Source of the DNA: Alphaproteobacteria bacterium
GTDB taxonomy: Bacteria; Pseudomonadota; Alphaproteobacteria; Rhodobacterales; Rhodobacteraceae
Direction: 5' to 3'
Assembly (NCBI GenBank): GCA_030427145.1
Contig: JAUHWT010000014.1
Coordinates: forward strand, 87,335-151,334
Length of the DNA stretch: 64,000 bases
The notes below the pieces were generated by a model, which worked only from the letters and a program-made list of their open reading frames with translations, was not told the origin of the DNA and made no database searches. The translations under genes were made by a program, and so were the position numbers. Below, piece after piece: positions 46,606 to 55,101 of this stretch. How positions within the stretch are numbered: the stretch's first letter is position 1; each line of letters opens with the position of its first letter.

Positions 46606-47214
46606 TTGAGATACGTTGTTGCCGCATTGTCCCTTGTTGGCCTGTCGGCCTGCACGTCGAGTGTTTCCGTGCCGGAAAACGTCACGGTTTACGAGGTGCC
46701 GCAATACTCTCCGCCAACCTATGACGTTCCCCCCGCGACGCCTGTTCCGGACCCTGTTGCCGGAGGCGATGCCGCCGCTGCGGCTGCAACCGGAGCTGTT
46801 TCACTCGAGGGGGCGCAGGCGGTTGGTGCGGAGTTGGATGACGACCGGATCAACCTCAATGCCTATTCCCAGGAGCAGCAGAAGATTGACCGGGAGATCG
46901 CGGAACAGCAGCTTGCCGAGGCGCGGTCGCAATTGGTGATCGTGCCCACAACCGGCGTGCCCAATCAGGTTCAGGGTGCCAATATTGCACTCTATGCGCA
47001 GCAGTCCAAAAACGAGGTTGGAACCAAGGTCTACCGCCGCAGTTTCGGCTCAATGGTCGCATCGGGATGCCGTCGCTATTCCACGGATGACGAGGCCCAG
47101 CGGGCGTTTCTGGCAAATGGTGGTCCGGAAGAGGATCCGCTGAGGCTTGATGCTGATGGCGACGGGTTTGCCTGCGACTGGGATCCGGCTCCGTACCGGG
47201 AGCTTGGCTCGTAA
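46606..47214 (+). CDS. excalibur-domain lipoprotein
   Basis: A 202-residue predicted lipoprotein with a TTG start 7 bp after AGGAG. Its short signal peptide ends in the lipobox LSAC at about residues 15-18. A low-complexity Pro/Ala-rich stretch (PPTYDVPPATPVPDPVAGG) and a charged coiled-coil segment with QEQQKIDREIAEQQLAEA follow. The C-terminus is an excalibur calcium-binding motif: two Cys (SGCRRYSTDDEAQ and FACDWDP) around DADGDGFACD. Such domains occur in surface and nuclease-linked proteins. It lies 40 bp after gatA on the same strand. Function unknown. Confidence 0.8.
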   Translation: MRYVVAALSLVGLSACTSSVSVPENVTVYEVPQYSPPTYDVPPATPVPDPVAGGDAAAAAATGAVSLEGAQAVGAELDDDRINLNAYSQEQQKIDREIAEQQLAEARSQLVIVPTTGVPNQVQGANIALYAQQSKNEVGTKVYRRSFGSMVASGCRRYSTDDEAQRAFLANGGPEEDPLRLDADGDGFACDWDPAPYRELGS

Positions 47215-47248
47215 GACGACCTGCGGCACGTTCCGACAGATGTGAGCT

Positions 47249-48598
47249 TTACAGCCAGCTCGCGTTGTTCTTTCCAAGGTAGCCAGCCGGGTAGGCAAAT
47301 GCTGGTTTTGTCCCCGCGCCGATCGTGAATGGTTCACTCATGCGGTGTGCCGGTCCCCAGTCCGTGGTTTCGATCTCGATCGTATAGTCGTCATCCCCGG
47401 CCTGCAGCGGGGCCTGATTTTCGGCGTTCGGGACGGATGCCAGCAAGTGTCCGGTGTGGGCCAGAGACAGGCGGGCGGAGCGTATCTCGCCGCTGGACCT
47501 GATTTTCAGTGCGTGCAGGGCCGCAGCGGCCATCAGGTATCCGGTGCCATGGTCGAGCGCCTGAACCGGCAAAGGAGTGGGTTTCTGATCGACTGTGCCT
47601 TTTGGACTGGCGATACCGCTGCTCATCTGGACGAGGCTGTCGAAGCCCCGGCGTCTCCGCCAGGGGCCGGTATGTCCATAGGCGTTGAGGCTGATGTCGA
47701 TGAGGGCGGGATTAATGCTTCTTCGGCTTTCGCGGCCGAACCCGAGGCCATCCAACGCGCCAGGCCTGTATCCGTGGAGAAGAATGTCTGCCTCTCGGAG
47801 CAGGGGTTCGAATGTCTTTTTGCCTACTGCACTCTTAAGATCGAGATATGCACGCCGCTTGCCAGGTGTGGTTTCCGTGACCACGCCGGGCTCGTCCCAC
47901 CCGGGCGGATCATTACGCAGCACATCGGCTCCAAATTGAGCCAGGAACCGGCTGGCAACAGGGCCGGCGAGAACCCTTGTCAGGTCCAGTACGCGGACGC
48001 CGGCCAGCGGTCGAACTTCGGGGAATGTGTGTTTACGGGGGGCAGTCGAATGTCGTGTCCAGTGGATGAGCGGTTCAGACTGAACGGCCTGTCCCTGTGG
48101 ATGCGCCGCCCATGCCTCCATTGTGCGCAGTTCTGCGGCGCAGCCTCCCGCTTCCACGATTGTGGTTTCGAGATTGCTAGAGGAACAGCCGCGGACCGTT
48201 CTGGTTATCGCTTCACGAGTGGGCGGACAGCCAAGGACACGGAGAGCCGCGTCACGATGATGTGGGGCGTTGGTGTGAAGGCGGATCCAGCCGTCCTTGG
48301 TCCGGTAGTTTCCAGCCAGAGGATCCCAGACATCTGGAAGATTCCATCCGAGCGGCCGACGGGTTCGGTCGAACCACATTGAGGCAAGGCGTCGGTCCAC
48401 GGTAACGTCTGAAGCGGGAGTTCCGGAAAGGTCCGCAAGCGCAGTAGCCGCGGCACCGATGCATGCGCAGGCGAAATCGGTCACGGCAAATTTGGACGGC
48501 AGCTTTGCCGTGCCGGTTAGATTGAGGTCAGGCCGCCGGTGTCCGAAAACAGCCTGGGAAATCTGATCGTAGTAGGCGTTCAGTAAGGGGTTGTTCAT
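47249..48598 (-). CDS. CaiB/BaiF family CoA-transferase, unusual domain order
   Basis: A 449-residue protein with the class III CoA-transferase Rossmann core in its C-terminal part: LAGVRVLDLTRVLAGPVASR, then FGADVLRNDP, AYGHTGPWRRRRGFDSLVQ and VQALDHGTGYLMAAAAL, which has the conserved catalytic Asp. In normal members that core begins at residue 1. Here about 190 residues come first and contain WDPLAGNYRTKDGWIRLHTN and TMEAWAAHP, which look like the usual C-terminal half. The chain may be a circular permutation or a tandem remnant. Substrate unknown. The gene lies 57 bp downstream of a Cys-rich unknown gene on the same strand. Confidence 0.75.
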   Translation of the reverse strand: MNNPLLNAYYDQISQAVFGHRRPDLNLTGTAKLPSKFAVTDFACACIGAAATALADLSGTPASDVTVDRRLASMWFDRTRRPLGWNLPDVWDPLAGNYRTKDGWIRLHTNAPHHRDAALRVLGCPPTREAITRTVRGCSSSNLETTIVEAGGCAAELRTMEAWAAHPQGQAVQSEPLIHWTRHSTAPRKHTFPEVRPLAGVRVLDLTRVLAGPVASRFLAQFGADVLRNDPPGWDEPGVVTETTPGKRRAYLDLKSAVGKKTFEPLLREADILLHGYRPGALDGLGFGRESRRSINPALIDISLNAYGHTGPWRRRRGFDSLVQMSSGIASPKGTVDQKPTPLPVQALDHGTGYLMAAAALHALKIRSSGEIRSARLSLAHTGHLLASVPNAENQAPLQAGDDDYTIEIETTDWGPAHRMSEPFTIGAGTKPAFAYPAGYLGKNNASWL

Positions 48599-48655
48599 CG
48601 TGTGACCTGTCGTAGTGAATCCTGGTGAAGGCCATTTCCCGCTTGTGGGAACCGG

Positions 48656-49285
48656 TTACGGATTTCGGCCCCGCACACTCCCGTGAATGGAAGGCAGGTA
48701 TCCGTTTTGAAATACCGACTGGATAGTCGGTGGAGTGATCGGAATGACGGCTTGTTCGTCGGTGGGCAGGGGAAGCGCTTCATCGTAACCCTCAAAGGAC
48801 CACCGGTGCATATTCTTTTTCCAGCGAAGCCAGAATGACCCTTCAAGTCTGAACATGCAGCCGTCCGGCAGGTCTGCCGCGTCTCCTGGATCCTGATCCG
48901 CCAGTCGCTCGCGGTGCAGTATCAGGTCCATTTCACCGGCCCTGGGCGGAGAGGCCAACTGATGCGCGGCAGCCCATGCGGCAGCAAACGCAAGCGCGTC
49001 GGTCCGTCGGCATTCGAAGCAGGGCCGGTGTCCCGCCGCGAGGGCGGTTACCTCATCGAGGAAAAACAGTTCGGTGTAGCCGGTGCCCATGACCTCTCGG
49101 TGCCGGTCCCGGAAGTTCAAATGGCAGCAGATCCATGCTTTCGACCGCCATCCGGCCCTCCTCAAATGTCTGTCGGAATCGTGCAGGCGACCACCGCGGT
49201 TGCCCATCATCGTCCCGCGTGCCGGATGGGCGACCAGCGTTCCGTCAGGGGCACAGCGGTTTTGCAGGGGCGAAGGTCTCGACAT
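48656..49285 (-). CDS. conserved hypothetical protein with Ada-like Cys motif
   Basis: A 209-residue protein. It begins MSRPSPLQNRCAPDGTLVA, has the conserved MGNRGGRLHD, then WICCHLNFRDR, GYTELFFLDEVTALAAGHRP and CFECRRTDALAFA. The order CC - strand - helix - RPCxxCRR is like the metal-binding N-terminal domain of Ada (FF-helix-AAG-RPCKRC), so a zinc site with four Cys is possible; that is an inference. The rest (DMDGCMFR-like region and SFWLRWKKNMHRWSFEGY) is unrelated to Ada. ATG at 49285 is chosen because conservation starts there; upstream frame is Pro-rich. It is divergent from an amidase gene. Confidence 0.75.
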   Translation of the reverse strand: MSRPSPLQNRCAPDGTLVAHPARGTMMGNRGGRLHDSDRHLRRAGWRSKAWICCHLNFRDRHREVMGTGYTELFFLDEVTALAAGHRPCFECRRTDALAFAAAWAAAHQLASPPRAGEMDLILHRERLADQDPGDAADLPDGCMFRLEGSFWLRWKKNMHRWSFEGYDEALPLPTDEQAVIPITPPTIQSVFQNGYLPSIHGSVRGRNP

Positions 49286-49335
49286 TGCCGCATGCTGCCT
49301 GTTTTCTCTGGGACGGGAAAGGCAGGAAACCGAAC

Positions 49336-50019
49336 ATGCGCATACTGGAACACCCAAGCCCCAATTTCGGCCCGCGCAGGGATGGTTTGCGGCCGTCCCT
49401 GGTTCTCTTACACCATACGGCCATGGAGACGGCGGAGGCGGCTCTGGACCGGCTGTGCGATCCGGAGGCGGAGGTTTCGTCCCATTATCTGATCGCCCGC
49501 GATGGCCGGGTGTGGCGGCTGGTGGATGAGGCGGGACGGGCATGGCACGCCGGCCTTGGGCGCTGGAAAGGACTGGATGACATCAACTCCCGGTCCATAG
49601 GCATTGAACTGGCCAATCCGGCGTCTCTGAAGGGGTTTCCACCGTTTCCGGAAGTGCAAATGGCGGCTTTGGAAGCGCTGCTCTGGGAGATTTTGAGCCG
49701 TTGGGGCATTCCGGCCGAAGGCGTCATAGGCCACTCCGACATTGCGCCGGAAAGAAAAGCTGATCCGGGGCCGAAGTTCGACTGGGGCAGATTGGCTTTA
49801 CAGGGCCTTGCCGCGCCATCGGTGGTGTCCGAGGCCAGGAACGTTTGCTGGAACGCGTTTGGAACCAAGGCCGCAGCGGCAGGATATGACGTTGTCGACA
49901 ACAGCGCGGACGCGGTGTTGCGGGCGGTACGATTGAGGCATCGTCCATGGGCGGAGGGGAAAGCTCCGGATGCCTGGGATGTGGGATGTCTGACGCAGCC
50001 GGGTAAAGGGCAGGATTGA
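49336..50019 (+). CDS. N-acetylmuramoyl-L-alanine amidase (AmpD/AmiD type)
   Basis: A 227-residue amidase of the Amidase_2 fold, which cuts the bond between MurNAc and the stem peptide. Zinc and catalytic features are in order: LLHHTA, SSHYLIARDGRVWRLVDEAG, AWHAGLGRWKG, SIGIELAN and GHSDIAPERKADPGPKFDW, where the final His-Asp pair is complete. No signal peptide is visible, which favours a cytoplasmic AmpD-like role in cell-wall recycling over periplasmic AmiD. The ATG at 49336 has AGGAAAC 5 bp upstream. Confidence 0.92.
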   Translation: MRILEHPSPNFGPRRDGLRPSLVLLHHTAMETAEAALDRLCDPEAEVSSHYLIARDGRVWRLVDEAGRAWHAGLGRWKGLDDINSRSIGIELANPASLKGFPPFPEVQMAALEALLWEILSRWGIPAEGVIGHSDIAPERKADPGPKFDWGRLALQGLAAPSVVSEARNVCWNAFGTKAAAAGYDVVDNSADAVLRAVRLRHRPWAEGKAPDAWDVGCLTQPGKGQD

Positions 50020-50087
50020 ACCGGGTCCGCCTTGGTTCGATTTCTTTATTGCCATAGACTTGAGCGAAACAGGGATGGGGATGCGAC

Positions 50088-51659
50088 ATGACCATAACCA
50101 AGATGGCCTGGTTGGGCGACAGCCTGAGCGACAGCGACGAGTTCTACCGTCTTTCGTCACAGGTATTAAAGGTCCCTCTTCCCAATGCCGAGTGGTATTC
50201 CACCCGTTTCACCAATGGTGAGGTGCATTCATCAATCGTGCCGGGCCTTTTGGGGATCGAGGGCGGCGATGCCTACAATTACGCGTTTGCAGGCGGCCGG
50301 GCGGTTGGCTCTCTCGCAGGCCGGGATTTTGTCGAGGATCCTTCGATCCTGAAAGTCGATATCGACGATCCCCGTCTCGACACGGACATAAACCTCACCG
50401 CACAAACCGACCGGTTTTTGGCGGATGCCGCAAGCGACGACCGTGATCTCGCGGGCTTTTCCGTCAATGTCTGGATCGGGTCAAATGACCTGGCAAATTG
50501 GGAGCCGGACAGCATTTGGCCGTGGCGTTGGGACAACGAAATCGAGGATCTCGTTCGCGATGTTGTCGCGTCGATTGAAACGAATGTCGAGCGGCTCCTG
50601 GAGGCGGGGACCGGCCAGGTGCGGGTGTTTACGCAGCCCGAGACCACGTTCTTTCCCGCCTTCAACGATGCCGGATTTATCGTGGACTACTACAGCGACG
50701 GCGTTGTCGACAACATGAACGGCCGGCTTGAGCGCATGGTTGAGGAATTTGAGGTAACGGGGGCGGATGTCAGGCTGATCGACATGAACGCGCTAACTAC
50801 GGAGGTGGAGCGGGATCCAGGGACGTTTGGACTTAGCCAGATTGAACAATCGTGGCTGCTTGGCGAAAGTGATAAATACGGCCAGACAGTGAATCCCAAC
50901 CTTGGGTTCGAGACCAGTCTGAGGCATTACACCGACCGCATTGGTTTCATCGACTCCGTGCATCCCACTGCAGCAATGCATGGCGTGATGGCGGCATTCG
51001 AGGCGGAGGTTTACCGTAATGGCCTCCAGGATTTCGGTCGGCGTGCGGATGATGTGCTCGGAAGTGCGGGTGACGACCTTATTTTTTCGGGACGCGGTCA
51101 TGACACCGTTACTTCAGGCGCCGGACAGGATGTCGTTCTTGCCGGTAAGGGGCATGACGCGGTTGAAGCGGGTGCCGGCACGGATATTGTCGCGGGCGGT
51201 TCCGGAAACGACACCATACAGGGCGACGGTGGCCGTGACGTCCTGGCCGGTGGATATGGCGATGACAGTCTGCGGGGCGGGTCCAAAGAGGATGTCCTCG
51301 TCGATACCGGTGGGCAGGATACCCTCAAGGGTGGCCGTGGCGACGACTGGATTTTGTGGATGGACACGACATGGTTGGGAAATGCGGAGGATGTTGGCCT
51401 TGACCGCATCTACGGCGGGCGTGGCCAGGACACCGTGGTGTTCCATCTGGCTGATACGGCGACATTTGACGAGGTCTCCCGCGAATATTCGGAACAGACA
51501 CGTGCCGGTTTCACACTCGAAACCATTGGTGTTCATCTGAAAGCGGTTGAGGACGTTCTTTTCGTGGATCTCTCGGTCGAGGATGTACGTATTCCCGAAA
51601 CCGGCAGCACAACACTGAACGCGCGTCTGGCAGAGGCGGATCTATGGGGGTTCGTTTAG
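50088..51659 (+). CDS. SGNH/GDSL hydrolase with RTX calcium-binding repeats
   Basis: A 523-residue protein combining an esterase and an RTX segment. The SGNH domain covers residues 1-310: GDSLSD with the catalytic Ser near position 12, GSNDL and the late DSVHPTAAMHG with the Asp-His pair. Residues about 320-430 hold six or more nonapeptides of the GGxGxDxUx type, including GSGNDTIQGDGGRDVLAGGYG and GDDSLRGG. There is no N-terminal signal, as expected for type I secretion guided by a C-terminal signal. It is probably an exported lipase or esterase. No T1SS genes are near. Confidence 0.85.
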   Translation: MTITKMAWLGDSLSDSDEFYRLSSQVLKVPLPNAEWYSTRFTNGEVHSSIVPGLLGIEGGDAYNYAFAGGRAVGSLAGRDFVEDPSILKVDIDDPRLDTDINLTAQTDRFLADAASDDRDLAGFSVNVWIGSNDLANWEPDSIWPWRWDNEIEDLVRDVVASIETNVERLLEAGTGQVRVFTQPETTFFPAFNDAGFIVDYYSDGVVDNMNGRLERMVEEFEVTGADVRLIDMNALTTEVERDPGTFGLSQIEQSWLLGESDKYGQTVNPNLGFETSLRHYTDRIGFIDSVHPTAAMHGVMAAFEAEVYRNGLQDFGRRADDVLGSAGDDLIFSGRGHDTVTSGAGQDVVLAGKGHDAVEAGAGTDIVAGGSGNDTIQGDGGRDVLAGGYGDDSLRGGSKEDVLVDTGGQDTLKGGRGDDWILWMDTTWLGNAEDVGLDRIYGGRGQDTVVFHLADTATFDEVSREYSEQTRAGFTLETIGVHLKAVEDVLFVDLSVEDVRIPETGSTTLNARLAEADLWGFV

Positions 51660-51793
51660 TATTGCCTTGGGCCCTGCTGTCCTGTCTGCCGAATTTCGGC
51701 CATCCAGCCTTGTTCCTGATTTTTCGCGCTGTTTTTCCACTTCACGGGAATTCGCACTTGTTTTCCCGTTTTCCGACCGTTAGACCCACCGGC

Positions 51794-51840
51794 GGAGACG
51801 TGGCCGAGTGGTCGAAGGCGCTCCCCTGCTAAGGGAGCGT
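51794..51840 (+). tRNA. tRNA-Ser(GCT), truncated: 5' half only
   Basis: The acceptor strand (GGAGACG at 51794), D-arm (GGCCGAGTGGTCGAAGGC from 51803) and anticodon stem-loop are perfect: stem 51821-51825 with 51833-51837, loop CTGCTAA with anticodon GCT at 51828-51830. After about 51840 the sequence no longer matches a tRNA: no extra arm, no T-arm GTTCGA and no closing CGTCTCC. An integrase gene follows directly, so the gene was split by integration; a whole copy should lie at the far right end. Confidence 0.85.
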
Positions 51841-51843
51841 ACC
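51820..51843. other. putative attachment site (att core) of the island
   Basis: The point where tRNA homology stops, just after the anticodon stem, next to the integrase gene. Integration within the anticodon region is a known class of tyrosine-recombinase sites. Exact core boundaries need the other end. Confidence 0.6.
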
Positions 51844-51942
51844 GCAATTCTAACATCATGATTTTACTGTCTTTCTGGATTGCGCGCGGCATGGTTGCCA
51901 GATCCTTGCCACGCCGGTTTGGTGTTTGCCGGAATTGCCGCT

Positions 51943-52845
51943 TTACCAGCCGGTGCGCGGACCGGGATCCTTGGTATAATCCCAACCATTGTCATGAAGC
52001 TCTTCTGCAAGGGTGAGCGGTACGGCCTTGATGTAGTTCATTGCTGTCTTTGGCTGTATCCAGCCGCCGCGCCTCATCAGCAGCCTGAGGTCCTTTGTCT
52101 GCGAATAGCACCAGGACGCCCAGGTATGACGAAGGGAGTACGGCACTACGTCCTTATCAAGATCCGCGGCATCCCTGATCTTGTTGAAGTGCTTCGCGAT
52201 CTGGCCTCCCCCATACCTGCGCTTGGGATGGGGTTCGCCGTCCGGCTTTCGCAGGACATTTCCAGTTTCCGGCACCTCTCCGACCAGTTCGAAGGCCGGA
52301 TCGGGAAGCCAGACCCACCTTGGGCTGCAATACGTCTTGCAGGCACCATCTCCTATGCCAGCAAGGTAGCACTCCTGCCGATCGACATCGAAGTACCGCC
52401 CTTCCGCGGCAAAAGCCTCAGCCGGCCGCGCACCTGTTCCGAGCAGGAACGCGATGGTGCGCAGGTTTTCGAGATATGGGTCTTCTATACCAAGCAACTC
52501 TGGCTTGGCCGCGGTCTTGAGGAGACGTTCTGCCTCTTCAAGAGACAGCGTCCTCTTCCGGACATTATCTTTGGCTCGCTGTTTCGGTCGCTGCCCGCGC
52601 ACGAAACTGACCATTGCATTGAACGGAACGATCACTTGCCGCTGTATTGTCTGAGGCTGTCCCGTGGGACAAATTTCCTGACCAGCTTCAAGAAGATCAA
52701 TGTATCCGATCTGATCCACAGGTGTATCGGGGCCGAAGTATTCGCCGAGCTTCTCGATAAACCTGCACTGTCCGGTATTCGCAACGAAATGATACGCAAC
52801 CTGCCCCAAACTAAGCGAGCAATTTTTGGAACTTCCGTTCAGCAT
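51943..52845 (-). CDS. tyrosine recombinase (phage-type integrase)
   Basis: A 300-residue site-specific recombinase. The N-terminal SAM-like domain has FIEKLGEYFG and QTIQRQVIVPFNAMV; the catalytic domain has the first Arg in LLGTGARPAEAFA, the His-x-x-Arg box as YSLRHTWASW, the later GGWIQPKTAMNYIKA with the nucleophilic Tyr. The ATG at 52845 overlaps the stop of the small upstream gene (ATGCTGA) and follows AGGAAG; an earlier start is less likely. It lies about 100 bp from the interrupted tRNA-Ser gene, oriented towards it, and presumably catalyses integration and excision of the island. Confidence 0.9.
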   Translation of the reverse strand: MLNGSSKNCSLSLGQVAYHFVANTGQCRFIEKLGEYFGPDTPVDQIGYIDLLEAGQEICPTGQPQTIQRQVIVPFNAMVSFVRGQRPKQRAKDNVRKRTLSLEEAERLLKTAAKPELLGIEDPYLENLRTIAFLLGTGARPAEAFAAEGRYFDVDRQECYLAGIGDGACKTYCSPRWVWLPDPAFELVGEVPETGNVLRKPDGEPHPKRRYGGGQIAKHFNKIRDAADLDKDVVPYSLRHTWASWCYSQTKDLRLLMRRGGWIQPKTAMNYIKAVPLTLAEELHDNGWDYTKDPGPRTGW

Positions 52846-53048
52846 GGCTTCCTGCTTTCCTCTATCAACTGTTTGGTCGCTGCCCAATAGTCCGAAGGAG
52901 TTCGCTCTTGTTGCGGAATGGACCTAAGTTTCTCCACCGCACTGGTGTCAATACGGACCTGCTTCTTCCGCGGGCGTGTTGACCTGGCTGGCCTCTTCCC
53001 AAACCTTCCCGGCTTCGCGACTTTGCTTGGGTCATTATTCTGAGTCAT
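52839..53048 (-). CDS. small basic protein coupled to the integrase
   Basis: A 69-residue protein. The first half is very basic and polar (KPGRFGKRPARSTRPRKKQ) and the second half is a short helical segment (VEKLRSIPQQERTPSDYWAA). No family is recognised; no clear HTH can be claimed. It lies directly upstream of the integrase on the same strand and overlaps it by 7 bp, so the two are co-translated. Size, charge and position suit a recombination directionality factor, but that is an inference. The N-terminal basic stretch could also bind DNA non-specifically. Confidence 0.55.
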   Translation of the reverse strand: MTQNNDPSKVAKPGRFGKRPARSTRPRKKQVRIDTSAVEKLRSIPQQERTPSDYWAATKQLIEESRKPC

Positions 53049-54657
53049 TTTTCACCCCTATGAAAGTAAGACTAAATAGTTATCCAGCGAATATGGGTCT
53101 TTTTCCCATATATGATGGTATGATTTTATATATTTTATAAGTTTATTAGTTTTGCGATTCATCATTATTTGAGCATCCTTTTTATTTAACTCTGATTCTT
53201 TGAATGTACAATTTTGGAAGGCGGATCAACAAATTTTTAGACACGAGCAAAGCAGATTTACTTATCTCTTTCTTTCCAATTAGACAGAGCAATGTCCATG
53301 TTTTCAATTTTTGGTTGCAGAGAAAGAAGCTTCGTTTCAATTTTCATTGTCAAATATGCGTTTTCGCAAAATTCTCCGCCTTTCTCTCGCTATGTCTCTG
53401 AAATGCAGGCCAAATAAATTGACATTTATGGCTTAAAAAGAATTTGAGCTGTCCAACTGCAGGAAAATGTCATCTGTCGTGAGAGAAAGATGTGAAAGAA
53501 TTTCTGCCGGGACGCAGTTGACCGTGATGACCTGCGAATGCCGAGAAGTCTTTCTTCCGGCTTTCAGATCTCTTTGCGGTCTGTCAAACACACTGAATTT
53601 CGTATCTCTCCAAAAAAACCACGAGTTCATTTTCCTCGCGCCAGTTTTTATTCGGAGACGGTGCGGGCTGATATGAAAGGAACAGAAGCTGCGAAGAGAA
53701 GCAAAAATCGCCCCGTGGATGACATCTCATCACGCGGAGCCGGTTGCGCGAAACGGAAGAAATTGAATTTAGACCATAGTCACAGTCGTATTTCTTTCGC
53801 CAAGCCACCTTCGGGCAAGAACCGGGCTGACAATTGCGCGTTGCCCTGTGCGGGATCCTATGCCGGAGGGCCCGGCACCACGGATCTTAAGTATCGGGAG
53901 TAGTAATGCCATGTAATCAGGGTGCACTCCAAATTGCTGAAGCTCACATTTGAACCGGAATCTCTCCTGGCATCAGGTGCGAGAGAAACGAGTTTCTCCC
54001 TGAACCGGGAGACAGCGAAAATAGTCTCACCACCAAAGAGAAAGCCGGATCAGAATATCCGGAGTCAATTCTCTCTCCTCGGTGCAAGATGCTCGTGAAG
54101 GCGAGAGATTGCGTTGGGACTCATCCCAAAGAAAGGCCATGGTCATACCCCCCTGCACACGATGCATTTTCTCTCACAGGAGGCGGATGATACGTTCTCT
54201 AAGATTTGTCCGGCTCTCAGCAGAAAGAACCGGTACTCTTCCGCGACGCATGAGAGATTCCAGGGTTGTTGCGAATTTTGTTTCCATTTAGCCCGGAAAC
54301 AATTTTGAGAAGAGACCGCAGTTTGGAAAAAGACATCGATGGGATTGCCAGAAAAAATGCATAAGGATCTATTTTATATGGATTTCTTTTTGCACTTGAG
54401 AGATTGATTTTGATCTCTTCCGATATGGGAAAATGGCGCCATTCTGGCGGAGTGAATAGTCGCTCCGCGATCAAATCTTATTGTGAACCTTCCGACTTCC
54501 GAGAGCAAATTTTTTTAAGTTTTGAGCTTGAAGATATCTCAGGCCCGCTCCGGATTCCCCGATAATCGGGATGATTCAGACTTAATTTCACGCGAATCCG
54601 AATCAGTTTGACAAGCGGGCTCCTGCGACAGCTGTTTCTACGTTGCAGGGATCCGGC
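53049..54657. other. AT-rich island region without recognised genes
   Basis: About 1.6 kb with no ORF that shows family features. The first 350 bp are very AT-rich. GAGAG or CTCTC cores recur in both orientations (near 53385, 53482, 53603, 53962, 53982, 54072, 54102, 54173, 54252, 54402). Small perfect palindromes include 53984-53999 (GAGAAAC-GA-GTTTCTC) and 54558-54570 (CCCGAT-A-ATCGGG). It could hold promoters, a small RNA, an origin or decayed genes. Confidence 0.5.
53984..53999. repeat. perfect 16-bp palindrome with nested hairpin
   Basis: GAGAAAC (53984-53990) and GTTTCTC (53993-53999) flank GA; the right arm overlaps a second hairpin TCTCCC-TGAACC-GGGAGA. It could be an operator or an RNA stem pair. 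Confidence 0.4.
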
Positions 54658-55101
54658 CTAATCCAAACAGGCTGGCGCATCTTCAACCCGGTCGATCAGA
54701 TACAGGCAACTTTCGGCATCGATCAGGGACGATCGCAGTTCATCCCTCTCGTCACGGGTCCTTGCCAGCTCGAATTCAAGATCACTGATTGCGTCACTGA
54801 GCTCCTGACCGTCATCCAGGAGGGAATTGTAGTCATCGACGAGCGAATTGTATTTGACCAGCAGGCGGTCGTACTCGTCACCGCATTCCGTGAGGTACGA
54901 TTTGCAGGTGAAGCCCTCGTAGTTGCACTGGTAGCTGTCGAAGCAGGCCGCGCTCTCATCCACGCATTTGCCCAGACTGGAGCAGACCTTGTCTCCATAG
55001 CCGAGGCATGCGGGGGTATCGCCAATGCTGCAACTGAAGTTCTGGGCCATCGCAGCGGACGGCAGAACCATGGCCGCGACGAGGAGCGCCCAAGCCCTCA
55101 T
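54658..55101 (-). CDS. secreted Cys-rich coiled-coil protein
   Basis: A 147-residue exported protein. A strong Sec signal (MRAWALLVAAMVLPSAAMA, residues 1-19) precedes a Cys-rich domain with about nine Cys (residues 24-73: SCSIGDTPACLGYGDKVC and KCVDESAACFDSYQC), then a coiled coil (YDRLLVKYNSLVDDYNSLLD and on to about residue 130) and a last Cys pair. No family is recognised. Its ATG overlaps the stop of the Type ISP restriction gene by 4 bp (ATGA), so it is translated from the same message, which is odd for a periplasmic protein. Confidence 0.75.
   Translation of the reverse strand: MRAWALLVAAMVLPSAAMAQNFSCSIGDTPACLGYGDKVCSSLGKCVDESAACFDSYQCNYEGFTCKSYLTECGDEYDRLLVKYNSLVDDYNSLLDDGQELSDAISDLEFELARTRDERDELRSSLIDAESCLYLIDRVEDAPACLD

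Noticed and set aside
51880..52890. 336-codon plus-strand frame opposite the integrase
   Set aside because: The minus strand carries all tyrosine-recombinase boxes; the plus frame shows none.
53204..53903. Short frames in the AT-rich island region
   Set aside because: Weak or no ribosome sites, no family features, and overlapping alternatives on both strands.
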